The translations under genes were made by a program, and so were the position numbers. From NCBI RefSeq assembly GCF_027620315.1, contig NZ_JAPNNL010000054.1, positions 1-39,663 of the forward strand: DNA of 39,663 nt. The letters are read 5' to 3'. Below the pieces are notes generated by a model, which ran no database searches, was not told where the DNA came from, and saw only the letters and a program-made list of their open reading frames with translations. The first letter of the stretch is position 1. Each line of letters starts with the position of its first letter. The DNA is from Nonomuraea corallina. GTDB lineage: Bacteria; Actinomycetota; Actinomycetes; Streptosporangiales; Streptosporangiaceae. Of the stretch, positions 1 to 10,719 are shown one piece after another.

Positions 1-813
1 CCCCAGCGCGGCGACGACCGCGTACGCCGTGCTGCCCTGCTCGGTCGTGCCCGCCAGCTGCGCCAGCCGGCCGGGAGTGAGCAGCTCGATCGACATGAGC
101 AGGACGCCCGAGCAGGCGGAGGCGAGCATCAGGCGGCGCAGCACACGCCCGCCCGCCGCCAGCCGCACCCCGGCGACGACCGTGGCGGGCACCTCGCGCA
201 GCACGCCCCGCAGCGTCCGGCGGGCGTGCGGCGGCTCCGGCAGCGCGAGCAGCACGACCGCCAGCAGGACCGCCGCCGCCACCGCGCCGGCCAGGCTCGG
301 CGCGGCCAGCGGGAACACCACCTCGGCCGGCGCCACGAGCGGCAGGACGCCGCCGGCCAGCACACCGAGGCAGAGCGCCACGGACTCCATGGCCGCGCCA
401 CGGGACAGCCCCGGCTTGAGATCGGCGTCTCGCCCTTCGAGGCGGTGCAGCGTGTCGACGTACCAGGAGGTGGCGGGACCGCTGGACAGGGCCCGGGCGA
501 CGCCCTTGAGCGCGCCGCTGACCAGGAACATCCAGAACGTCGTGGCCACGCTCATCAACACGAGCGCCGCGGTCAGGAACGCGGCGGAGACGGCGAGCAT
601 CACGCGGCGCCCCGCCACGTCGGAGAGGCCTCCCGTGGGCAGCTCCAGGGCCACGGTGACGGCCGAGAACACCGTGATCACCAGGCCGATCTGCGCCAGC
701 CCGAGACCTCGCTCGGTCATCAGCAGCACCATCGAGGGCATGACCAGCCCGACCGGCAGCCAGGCCAGGAAGCAGACGAGCGTGTAGCGGCGTAACGCGG
801 AACGGGCGGTCAT
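1..813 (-). CDS. MFS transporter (partial, C-terminus beyond window)
   Basis: The minus-strand frame opens with ATG at 813 (MTARSALRRYTLVCFLAWLP) and stays open to base 1, giving 271 codons of N-terminal sequence. It shows the alternating hydrophobic segments of a major facilitator with a typical loop after TM2 (about residues 60-70, ELPTGGLSDVAGRR), which matches the MFS G-x-x-x-D-x-x-G-R-R signature. The start codon overlaps the stop of the upstream ArsR-type gene (ATGA, 810-813), so the two are translationally coupled and the regulator probably controls this transporter. Such ArsR/MFS pairs are often drug or metabolite exporters, but the substrate cannot be read from the sequence. The 3' end lies outside the window. 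Confidence 0.85.
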   Translation of the reverse strand, partial: MTARSALRRYTLVCFLAWLPVGLVMPSMVLLMTERGLGLAQIGLVITVFSAVTVALELPTGGLSDVAGRRVMLAVSAAFLTAALVLMSVATTFWMFLVSGALKGVARALSSGPATSWYVDTLHRLEGRDADLKPGLSRGAAMESVALCLGVLAGGVLPLVAPAEVVFPLAAPSLAGAVAAAVLLAVVLLALPEPPHARRTLRGVLREVPATVVAGVRLAAGGRVLRRLMLASACSGVLLMSIELLTPGRLAQLAGTTEQGSTAYAVVAALG

Positions 814-1391
814 GACTCCTCCTCCGGGGAAGCCTCCTTGGCAGCGCGGGGAAGGGCGCCCAGCCAGACGTGCACCTTCCTGGCGGCGGGGTCGCCGGCG
901 TGGCGGGCGGCGAGGTCGCGCAGGAGCTCCTCGGCCCGGTCGTTGAACTCGCGGAGCGCGGCGGGCGGCAGGGTGAGGAGGTGGTCGCTCATCCCGGAGA
1001 CGTCCGCCCACTCCTCGGGCCAATCGGCCTGGTCGTACTCCTCCATCACCCGCCCGACCATCTCGGCCTGGCGCAGGTGCATGATCCTGAGCGCCTCGCG
1101 GCCCTCGACGCTGGCGGACAGCTCGGCGGCGTCCCACGAGGTGTAGCGATGGCGGGCCCGCCAGCGTCGCTCGCGGCCGTCGCGCTGGTCGGCGTCCTCC
1201 TCGATGAAGCCGTACTTGAACAGCTCGCGCAGGTGGTAGCTGGTCGAGCCCGAGCTCTCGCCGACCTTGCGGCCCAGCTCGCTCGCGGTGGCCGGCCCGT
1301 CGCCGCGCAACAGGCCGAGCAGGCGCACCCGCAGCGGGTGGGCGACCACCTTGAGCACCCGAGGGTCACTGATCTTGTACCGCTCCTCCAT
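810..1391 (-). CDS. ArsR-family (HTH_20) transcriptional regulator
   Basis: A 193-residue protein beginning MEERYKISDPRVLKVVAHPL, the usual opening of winged-helix ArsR/HTH_20 regulators. The winged helix covers about residues 8-85 (ATASELGRKVGESSGSTSYH as turn and recognition helix, then a wing with charged residues). The rest is a helical region resembling the dimerisation part of this family. I chose ATG 1391 rather than the much longer upstream frame because the conserved domain begins immediately there and the operator lies just upstream. No ArsR-type metal-binding cysteine motif is present, so it is probably not a metal sensor. It overlaps the downstream MFS gene by 4 nt and is divergent from the B3/B4 gene. 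Confidence 0.85.
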   Translation of the reverse strand: MEERYKISDPRVLKVVAHPLRVRLLGLLRGDGPATASELGRKVGESSGSTSYHLRELFKYGFIEEDADQRDGRERRWRARHRYTSWDAAELSASVEGREALRIMHLRQAEMVGRVMEEYDQADWPEEWADVSGMSDHLLTLPPAALREFNDRAEELLRDLAARHAGDPAARKVHVWLGALPRAAKEASPEEES

Positions 1392-1408
1392 ACGGGGAAG
1401 CCTAAACC

Positions 1409-1438
1409 GCAAAGGCTTTTTTGCAAAGACAATTTTGC
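1409..1438. promoter_or_regulatory. Tandem operator: two GCAAA-N6-TTTGC palindromes
   Basis: Two 16-bp inverted repeats with the same architecture, GCAAAGGCTTTTTTGC (1409-1424) and GCAAAGACAATTTTGC (1423-1438), share their junction GC. They lie in the only non-coding gap between the divergent regulator (start 1391) and the B3/B4 gene (start 1467). Local base composition is strikingly AT-rich compared with its surroundings. Inferred to be the binding site for the adjacent ArsR-type regulator, controlling both directions. Confidence 0.7.
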
Positions 1439-1466
1439 GGTGCTTCGAGATCGATAGACTGGACGC

Positions 1467-2117
1467 ATGCTCGACGACATCTGGGTGGACGACGCGGTGA
1501 CCGCGCTCCGTCCCGACTTCGCGGTGCTCGCCATGACGGCCCGCGGCCTGCGCAACGGACCGACCGACGACCGGTCCCGCGCCTGGCTCGCCGAGGCGGC
1601 CGAGGCCGCGCGGCCGGCCAGGACCGACAGGATCGACGCCTGGAAGGACGCCTACCGCGCCTTCGGCGCCAAGCCGCAGCGCACCCGCCCGTCGGTCGAC
1701 GCGCTCACCCGCAGACTCCCGCTGCCCGAGATCAACCTGGTCGTCGACGCCTACAACTCCGTCAGCGTCAAGCACGCGCTGCCCATCGGCGGCGAGGACC
1801 TCGACCGCTACTCCGGCCCCGCCCGCCTGGTCAGGGCGACCGGCGACGAGGAGTCGGAGGAGGCGCTGGGGCGGCCCGAGCCCGGCGAGGTGATCTGGCG
1901 CGACGACGCGGGCGTGACCTGCCGCCGGTGGAACTGGCGCCAGGTGGCGCGCACCCGGCTCACCGAGGACACCACCAACGCGATCTTCCTGCTGGAGCGG
2001 CTTGAGCCGATGACGCTGGAGGAGCTGAAGGAGGCCGGCGAAGAGCTGGCCGACCTGCTGACCCGGCTCACGCCGGAGGTCCGGATCAGCTCCCGGCTGC
2101 TCTCAGGAGGGAAGTAA
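1467..2117 (+). CDS. B3/B4 tRNA-binding-domain protein
   Basis: A 216-residue cytosolic protein related to the B3/B4 domain of phenylalanyl-tRNA synthetase beta chain. Family-like features are the N-terminal DDAVTALRPDFAVLAMTARG, the YRAFGAKPQRTRPSVDAL stretch, and LPEINLVVDAYNSVSVKHAL around residue 90, followed by a DARLVRATGDEE-type strand pattern. Free-standing B3/B4 proteins are proposed to bind or edit tRNA or amino acids, but their role in actinobacteria is unsettled. It is divergent from the ArsR/MFS pair, with the double operator between them, so it may be co-regulated. Start ATG 1467 is the first in frame and falls right at the conserved N-terminus. Confidence 0.8.
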   Translation: MLDDIWVDDAVTALRPDFAVLAMTARGLRNGPTDDRSRAWLAEAAEAARPARTDRIDAWKDAYRAFGAKPQRTRPSVDALTRRLPLPEINLVVDAYNSVSVKHALPIGGEDLDRYSGPARLVRATGDEESEEALGRPEPGEVIWRDDAGVTCRRWNWRQVARTRLTEDTTNAIFLLERLEPMTLEELKEAGEELADLLTRLTPEVRISSRLLSGGK

Positions 2118-2322
2118 ACCTCCCCGCCTGGGGTTGGTACGAAAGAGTAATAGTCTTGGCGCTGGCCTGGACAGGCAAGGAGAGGCGCGGCCTCTTCGGG
2201 GACCCCGAGAGGATCGACCATGACGCGACGCCCTAGGCTGCGCGCTGAGCCGGTCCAGGCGAGTAGCCTTGGACAGGTTCTCTATCATCAACGCCGATCT
2301 GCGGAAGAGGGCGATTTCCGCC

Positions 2323-6021
<3,699 letters not shown>

Positions 6022-6037
6022 TCCGATCGGTCCCGAT

Positions 6038-6068
6038 GCCGGCCCCCGCCCACCCGGCGGGGGCCGGC
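6038..6068 (+). terminator. Hairpin after kgd
   Basis: A perfect 13-bp GC stem (6038-6050 with 6056-6068, loop caccc) begins 16 bp after the kgd stop and is followed by GCGTTTC. This fits an actinobacterial terminator with a poor U-tract. Confidence 0.6.
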
Positions 6069-6162
6069 GCGTTTCCCGGCCGTCCTGGCGGGGCCGGGCA
6101 CGGCACTAAAGTCAGAGGTGGACGCGCCGGCGCGCCCGGCGGAGCGGAGGAGACGGAGCGCG

Positions 6163-6339
6163 ATGTACTTCACGGATCGGGGGATCGAGGAGCTGGTCGA
6201 CCGGCGGGGCGAGGAGGAGGTCACCCTGCTGTGGCTCGGCGAGCGGCTGCGCGAGTTCGTCGATCTCCATCCCGAGTTCGAGACCCCGGTCGAGCGCCTG
6301 GCCACCTGGCTGGCCAGGCTCGACGACGTGGACGAGTGA
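6163..6339 (+). CDS. DUF6104 family small protein
   Basis: A 58-residue acidic protein starting MYFTDRGIEELVDRRGEEEV and ending LATWLARLDDVDE. The sequence is characteristic of the DUF6104 microproteins common next to kgd or housekeeping genes in actinobacteria. ATG 6163 follows a purine-rich GGAGCGGAGGAGA stretch that serves as ribosome binding site. It is soluble and helical with no recognisable motif. Function is unknown, and nothing in the context reveals it. Confidence 0.75.
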   Translation: MYFTDRGIEELVDRRGEEEVTLLWLGERLREFVDLHPEFETPVERLATWLARLDDVDE

Positions 6340-6432
6340 CCGGCGACCTCTCCCGGTAAACGCGATACATCTTGAGTTTTGCCTCGACGCGACATATCGT
6401 GTCTTAGACAGGTGTGTCGTGGAGAGGGCGGA

Positions 6433-7239
6433 ATGATGCAGCAGTGGACGATCGAGGGCCCCGAACAGCTCACCTTCGGGCACGTCGGCTCGCTCGACGT
6501 GCGCGTCGTCGCCGGCCGGCTCGCCGTGCTGGCGAGTGACGGTCCACCGGCGCTCGACGTGACCGAGTTCGACTCCGGCTCACCGCTGCTGGTCACCTAC
6601 GACGAGGACGCCCGCCGGCTGAGCGTCACGTACAAGGATCTGACCTGGGACGGGATGCTCGGCTGGCTGCGTCGCGACCGGCGCAGGACCGTCGCGACGC
6701 TCAGCGTCCCGCGCGGCTGCGTGGTCAACGCCGGGGTGGTGTCGGCGTCCGCCGTCGTGACCGGATTCGAGGCGACGACGCGGGTCAAGAGCGTGTCCGG
6801 GGAGATCGTGCTCGACGGCGTCAGCGGCGAGGTGCACGCCACCACCGCCTCCGGCCACGTGGAAAGCCGGGCGATGGCAGGCGACCTGTCGTTCAAGAGC
6901 GTCTCCGGCGACCTGACGGTGGCCGGCGGCCTGCCGCGCAGGCTGCGCGCCAACACCGTCTCCGGCCGCATCACCGCCGACCTCGCGCTGCGGCCGACCG
7001 GCTACGTGACGCTGCACACGGTCTCCGGCGCCATCATGGTCCGGCTGCCGGACAACGCGCAGGCGGACGTCACGATCAGGTCGACGTCCGGCCGGCTGGT
7101 CAGCGCCTTCGACGAGATCGCGCAGAACGGCGGCTCCGGCACCCGGTCCATGTCGGGCCGGCTGGGCGGCGGCATGGCGTCGCTGTCGGCCACGACCGTC
7201 TCCGGCGACGTCACGCTGCTCAAGGGGGAGAAGGAATGA
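6433..7239 (+). CDS. DUF4097 beta-repeat protein
   Basis: A 268-residue protein (MMQQWTIEGPEQL) with no signal peptide, built from repeating short strands punctuated by V-S-G / T-S-G / S-V-S-G-D-L turns (for example KSVSGEIVLDGVSGEV, TASGHVESRAMAGDLSFKSV, RSMSGRL). This is the right-handed beta-solenoid pattern of the DUF4097 ('putative adhesin') family, whose members often accompany PadR, anti-sigma or two-component systems. GGAGAGGG lies 5-12 nt before ATG 6433. It overlaps the downstream PadR gene (ATGA at 7236-7239), implying coupled expression. The biochemical role is unknown; without a secretion signal it may act in the cytosol, perhaps as a sensor partner of PadR. Confidence 0.82.
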   Translation: MMQQWTIEGPEQLTFGHVGSLDVRVVAGRLAVLASDGPPALDVTEFDSGSPLLVTYDEDARRLSVTYKDLTWDGMLGWLRRDRRRTVATLSVPRGCVVNAGVVSASAVVTGFEATTRVKSVSGEIVLDGVSGEVHATTASGHVESRAMAGDLSFKSVSGDLTVAGGLPRRLRANTVSGRITADLALRPTGYVTLHTVSGAIMVRLPDNAQADVTIRSTSGRLVSAFDEIAQNGGSGTRSMSGRLGGGMASLSATTVSGDVTLLKGEKE

Positions 7240-7976
7240 GTCCCGTCTTCGGTCACGGCAGGCTCCGGCTGTACCTGCTCAAGCTGCTGGAGGAGAGCCC
7301 CCGTCACGGGTACGAGGTGATCCGGCTGTTGCAGGACCGCTTCCTCGGCGTCTACTCCCCCTCCCCCGGCACCATCTACCCGCGTCTGGCCCGGCTGGAG
7401 GAGGAGGGCCTGGTCACGCACGAGGTGACCGACGGCAAGAAGGTGTTCTCCATCACCGACAAGGGCCGCGCCGAGCTCAACGAGCGCCTCGACGAGCTCG
7501 ACGACCTGGAGCGGGAGATCTCGGCCTCGGTGCGCGACATCGCCAGGGAGGTGAAGGAGGACGTCCGCGACACGGTCAAGTCGCTGCGCGAGGAGCTGAC
7601 GCGGATGGCCAAGGACGTGCGCACCGGCTCCCGCGACGACGTCCACCAGACGCACGAACGGCAGAAGCAGGAGTTCCGGCGGCTCAAGGAGGAGCAGAAG
7701 CGGCAGTGGACCGAGCACGCCCAGCACTGGCAGGGCCAGGGTGAGCGGATGGCCGGGGAGTGGCGGCGCATCTGGGCGGAAGTGTGGCGCACGCTCGGTG
7801 ACGCGCCGGACAACCGGGTCGAGCTGGACAACGAGCTGGGCGAGGCGCTGGCCGACTTCGTGGCCCGGGTGCGCGAGGAGGCGTCGGGCTCCCGCCTCAC
7901 CCGCCAGAAGCTCGACGACCTGCGGCGCACTCTCGACGAGGCCGCCGCCCAGGTCCGCGACACCCTCCGGCCGTGA
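7236..7976 (+). CDS. PadR-family transcriptional regulator with long coiled-coil tail
   Basis: A 246-residue protein. The PadR winged helix is at about residues 5-85: RLYLLKLLEESPRHGYEVIR, then PSPGTIYPRLARLEEEGLV and the VFSITDKGRAELNERL wing. The remaining 150 residues are strongly charged and helical (REVKEDVRDTVKSLREELTR, QEFRRLKEEQKRQWTEH), predicted to form extended coiled coils, much longer than the short dimerisation helix of classical PadR-s1 proteins. It is translationally coupled to the DUF4097 gene. PadR proteins usually repress their own operon and respond to a ligand; the ligand here is unknown. The stop is 67 bp from the convergent oxidoreductase. Confidence 0.88.
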   Translation: MSPVFGHGRLRLYLLKLLEESPRHGYEVIRLLQDRFLGVYSPSPGTIYPRLARLEEEGLVTHEVTDGKKVFSITDKGRAELNERLDELDDLEREISASVRDIAREVKEDVRDTVKSLREELTRMAKDVRTGSRDDVHQTHERQKQEFRRLKEEQKRQWTEHAQHWQGQGERMAGEWRRIWAEVWRTLGDAPDNRVELDNELGEALADFVARVREEASGSRLTRQKLDDLRRTLDEAAAQVRDTLRP

Positions 7977-8043
7977 TCCGCTCCGGTCTGCGCCCGCCGG
8001 TGCAGCGCCTGGTCGCCCGCCGCCAGGCGCGCCCCGCGGCCCG

Positions 8044-9000
8044 TCAGACGGTGAAGACGATCTTGCCGAAGACGTCGCCCTCGTGCATGGCGGCGAACCC
8101 GTCGCGGGCCTGCGCGAGGGGCACCGTCCGGTCGATGACCGGCCGGAGCCCGGTCTGCTCCAGGAAGACGCCCAGCCGCCGGAGCTGATCGCGGGTGCCC
8201 ATGGTCGAGCCGACCACCGAGAGCTGGAGGAAGAAGACCCGGTTCAGGTCGGCCGGCGGGACGGCTCCGCTGGTGGCGCCGCTGACCACGATCCGCCCGC
8301 CCGGCTTGAGCGACTTGAGCGAATGGTCCCAGGTGGCCTGGCCCACGGTCTCCATGACCGCGTCCACCCGCTCCGGCAACCGGGCGCCGGTCTCGAAGAC
8401 CTGGTCGGCGCCCAGCTCACGGGCGCGCTCCCGCTTGGCCTCCGAACGGCTGGTCGCCCAGACGCGGAACCCGCCCGCGCGGCCCAGCGCGATGAGCGCG
8501 GTCGCGACCCCGCCCCCGGCCCCCTGCACCAGCACGGTCGAGCCGGGCTCCAGCCCGGCCTTGTCGAACAGCATCCGGTACGCGGTCAGCCACGCCGTCG
8601 GCAGGCAGGCGGCCTCCTCGAAGGAGAGCGCCGCGGGCTTGGGCACGAGGTTGCGGCGGGGCACGGCCACCCGCTCCGCGAACGTGCCGTCGTACACCTC
8701 CGACAGCAGCGACCGCTTCGGGTCGAGCGTCTCGTCGGCCCCCGAGCCGACCACCGCGTGCACGACGACCTCGTTGCCGTCCTCGTCGACGCCGGCCGCG
8801 TCGCAGCCGAGCACGATCGGCAGCCGGTCCTGCCGGATGCCGACGCCCTTGAGCGTCCACAGGTCGTGGTGGTTGAGCGCGGTCGCCCGCACCGCTACGG
8901 TCGTCCAGCCGTCGGGGACCTTCGGCTCCGGGCGCTCGCCCAGGGTCAGCCCGGCGAGGGGGTTGTCGGCATCGGTCTGTGTGGCGGTAACGGCGAACAT
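8044..9000 (-). CDS. Zinc-binding-type alcohol dehydrogenase / quinone oxidoreductase (MDR family)
   Basis: A 318-residue medium-chain dehydrogenase/reductase. The N-terminal GroES-like domain includes VAVRATALNHHDLWTLKGVG and LPIVLGCDAAGVVDEDGNE-like sequence. The Rossmann domain begins at GSTVLVQGAGGGVATALIAL, with ATSRSEAKRERARELGAD as the cofactor-selecting segment. The structural-zinc cysteines of classical ADHs are absent, so it is nearer to quinone-oxidoreductase-like members that use NADPH. The substrate is unknown. It follows the upstream anchored-protein gene by 9 bp on the same strand, so the two are probably co-transcribed. Confidence 0.85.
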   Translation of the reverse strand: MFAVTATQTDADNPLAGLTLGERPEPKVPDGWTTVAVRATALNHHDLWTLKGVGIRQDRLPIVLGCDAAGVDEDGNEVVVHAVVGSGADETLDPKRSLLSEVYDGTFAERVAVPRRNLVPKPAALSFEEAACLPTAWLTAYRMLFDKAGLEPGSTVLVQGAGGGVATALIALGRAGGFRVWATSRSEAKRERARELGADQVFETGARLPERVDAVMETVGQATWDHSLKSLKPGGRIVVSGATSGAVPPADLNRVFFLQLSVVGSTMGTRDQLRRLGVFLEQTGLRPVIDRTVPLAQARDGFAAMHEGDVFGKIVFTV

Positions 9001-9009
9001 GGCCGCACC

Positions 9010-9891
9010 TTACTTGACGCTGATCCGGATGCCGTCGAGCGCCTTGCCGATGAACGCCTCGTCGCCCATGGCGACCACCCGCATCCCGTCGCGGCACACG
9101 TCCTCGGCCGGGCGTCCGCGTCCCCGGATGGCGCGGGGCAGTCCGCGCGGCTTCTCGCAGCCGGGGCTGGGGATGAGGGCCACCATGTCGGTCGAGCCGC
9201 CGCCGAACCAGAGCTGCGGGCCCACCGGGTCGCCCTCCTCGACGTCGCCTGGCTCGGCCAGCCGCACCCGGCCGGCGCCGGACAGCACGAGGTGGCCGTC
9301 GTCGGTCACCTGGCCGCGCAACCCCTCGGCGACCGCCACCCGCTGGGCGAAGTCCAGGCCGGGCAGGCGGTCGTACAGGGCCATCCGCCAGGGGCCGAAC
9401 GCGAACAGCAGCACCTGCCCGTACGAGCCGCTGCCGGCCTGGCGCGGCCAGAGGGTCACGTTGTCGGCGAACGACCTGATCGGCTCCCCGCCCTTGGTGA
9501 TCTCCAGCTCGCCGTTGTAGGGGGCGGTGAGCTGGCGGAACCGGCCGTCCACCCACAGGCCCCGGAACGGCCGCAGCCCCAGCCGCTCGAGGCCGAGCTC
9601 GGCGGGGTAGCGCACGGTGGCCCGGACGCCGTGCGGGAACACCACCTCGATCCGCGCCACGTCGCCCTTCACGGACGGCTGAGGGTGCAGCAGGTTGTGG
9701 CCGCTGCCGACGCGGGTGAGCGACCGGATGGGACTGATGGGCCTGTCGGCCGTCGCGGCCGGTGACTCCTCCCGGCGGCTGAGGACCAGGCCGACGAAGG
9801 ACACGCCCAGCAGCACAAGCACGAGCACGAGTCCGATCGGGCGGCGGCGGTCGCGCCCGCCCCCCTCGATGACGTCGAACGGATTGGCCAC
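9010..9891 (-). CDS. Membrane-anchored extracytoplasmic protein of unknown function
   Basis: A 293-residue protein beginning at GTG (MANPFDVIEGG). A basic stretch (RDRRRP) precedes one transmembrane helix at about residues 18-37 (IGLVLVLVLLGVSFVGLVLS), so the remaining roughly 255 residues are predicted to face outside. That part is rich in beta-type sequence, with two cysteines near its C-terminus (SPGCEKPRG and EDVCRDGMR) that could pair. I recognise no domain. Its stop is 9 bp from the start of the oxidoreductase gene and its start is 35 bp after vapC, so the four minus-strand genes may form one transcription unit. Confidence 0.65.
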   Translation of the reverse strand: MANPFDVIEGGGRDRRRPIGLVLVLVLLGVSFVGLVLSRREESPAATADRPISPIRSLTRVGSGHNLLHPQPSVKGDVARIEVVFPHGVRATVRYPAELGLERLGLRPFRGLWVDGRFRQLTAPYNGELEITKGGEPIRSFADNVTLWPRQAGSGSYGQVLLFAFGPWRMALYDRLPGLDFAQRVAVAEGLRGQVTDDGHLVLSGAGRVRLAEPGDVEEGDPVGPQLWFGGGSTDMVALIPSPGCEKPRGLPRAIRGRGRPAEDVCRDGMRVVAMGDEAFIGKALDGIRISVK

Positions 9892-9926
9892 GGCGGACCT
9901 CGCAGGCGAGTGGTGCTGCCTTCAGT

Positions 9927-10355
9927 TCAGTGGAGCGGCGACCGCCAGCGCAACCCCTCGAACTTGGCGAAATCCCGATCACAGGTCACGAATTCGCATC
10001 CATGCTCGATGGCGAGCGCCGCGAGGTAGGCGTCGGGAGCGAGTTTCCCCACCGCACCCGTCCGGCGGCACAGGCGCGTGAAGATGTCCCAGTGTCTGTC
10101 CTCGGGTGTCACCACCACGGCGTGGGGTTGATTGCGGTAGGACTGCGCGAAGGTCAGCGCCCGGTCGAGTGGATCCGGGTTGATGTAGACCTTCCGGTTG
10201 GTCACGATGCGAATGAAGCCATTGACGACGAAGTCGCTCACGGCATAGCTGGAGTCCCCATTGATCAGGTCTTCCAGGAACGCGGTGTAGCGCTTGTGCT
10301 CCACCACCTCCGGCCGGAAGGCGTTGACCAGGACGTTGATGTCAAGAAGCAGCAT
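9927..10355 (-). CDS. vapC: VapC-type PIN-domain ribonuclease toxin
   Basis: A 142-residue PIN domain with the expected acidic residues: Asp5 in MLLLDINVLVNAF, Asp41 in VSDFVVNGFIRIVTN, and the pair in APDAYLAALAIEHG and TCDRDFAKF. The DINVLVNAFRP / SDFVVNGFIRIVTN pattern belongs to a VapC subfamily common in actinobacteria. VapC toxins are Mg-dependent endoribonucleases, often cutting tRNA, neutralised by a cognate VapB. The start overlaps the upstream antitoxin gene by 14 nt, the usual toxin-antitoxin arrangement. Confidence 0.9.
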   Translation of the reverse strand: MLLLDINVLVNAFRPEVVEHKRYTAFLEDLINGDSSYAVSDFVVNGFIRIVTNRKVYINPDPLDRALTFAQSYRNQPHAVVVTPEDRHWDIFTRLCRRTGAVGKLAPDAYLAALAIEHGCEFVTCDRDFAKFEGLRWRSPLH

Positions 10356-10635
10356 CCCGCAACCCCTTCAGCATCTCCAGGTCGTCGAGCTCGAAGGCGA
10401 TGTGCTCCAGCTTCTCGCCGGCCTCGAGGCGTACCCGCACCCAAGGCTGGTAGCCGGGCTCCGCGTCGGAAGTGATCAGCTCCACCCGAGGCCGGTCGGC
10501 CAAGTCGGCGGAGCGGTTGAGTAGGTGGCGCAAGGCGTCCTCCATCACTGAGTTGAGACTGCGTCCGTTTCTGGCCGCGTACGCCTTCGCCTCGTTGAGG
10601 AGTGTCTCGTCGATGCGCACCGTGGTCCTCCGCAT
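10342..10635 (-). CDS. vapB: VapB-type ribbon-helix-helix antitoxin
   Basis: A 97-residue protein beginning MRRTTVRIDETLLNEAKAYA, a ribbon-helix-helix N-terminus: one DNA-binding strand (RTTVRI) followed by two helices (LLNEAKAYAARNG, SLNSVMEDALRHLL). The acidic C-terminal half should wrap the toxin. An in-frame ATG at 10659 would add eight residues but lies inside the 16-bp palindrome, so the internal ATG 10635 (preceded by GGCGGACGCTGGAG) is preferred. It overlaps vapC by 14 nt. RHH antitoxins normally autorepress, and the palindrome immediately upstream is the obvious operator. Confidence 0.87.
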   Translation of the reverse strand: MRRTTVRIDETLLNEAKAYAARNGRSLNSVMEDALRHLLNRSADLADRPRVELITSDAEPGYQPWVRVRLEAGEKLEHIAFELDDLEMLKGLRDAAS

Positions 10636-10653
10636 GACTCCAGCGTCCGCCAG

Positions 10654-10669
10654 TGACATTTAAATGTCA
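10654..10669. promoter_or_regulatory. Palindromic operator upstream of vapBC
   Basis: A perfect 16-bp palindrome, TGACATTTAAATGTCA, lies 18 bp before the preferred vapB start and includes TTGACA (minus strand), which could be a -35 box. RHH antitoxins bind such inverted repeats, so it is inferred to be the VapB/VapBC autoregulatory site. It is AT-rich in an otherwise very GC-rich region. Confidence 0.75.
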
Positions 10670-10719
10670 ATAGCGGAGTGTAGTCGTACGACCACAATCT
10701 TTGCATCGTCTTTGCCGTC

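Noticed and set aside
2269..2322. TTG start for kgd
   Set aside because: There is no Shine-Dalgarno sequence before it, whereas GTG 2323 has GGAAGAGG and gives the normal family length.
7741..9765. 674-codon plus-strand frame over the PadR 3' end and the oxidoreductase
   Set aside because: It runs antisense to two well-supported minus-strand genes and overlaps PadR in another frame; the product has no recognisable domain.
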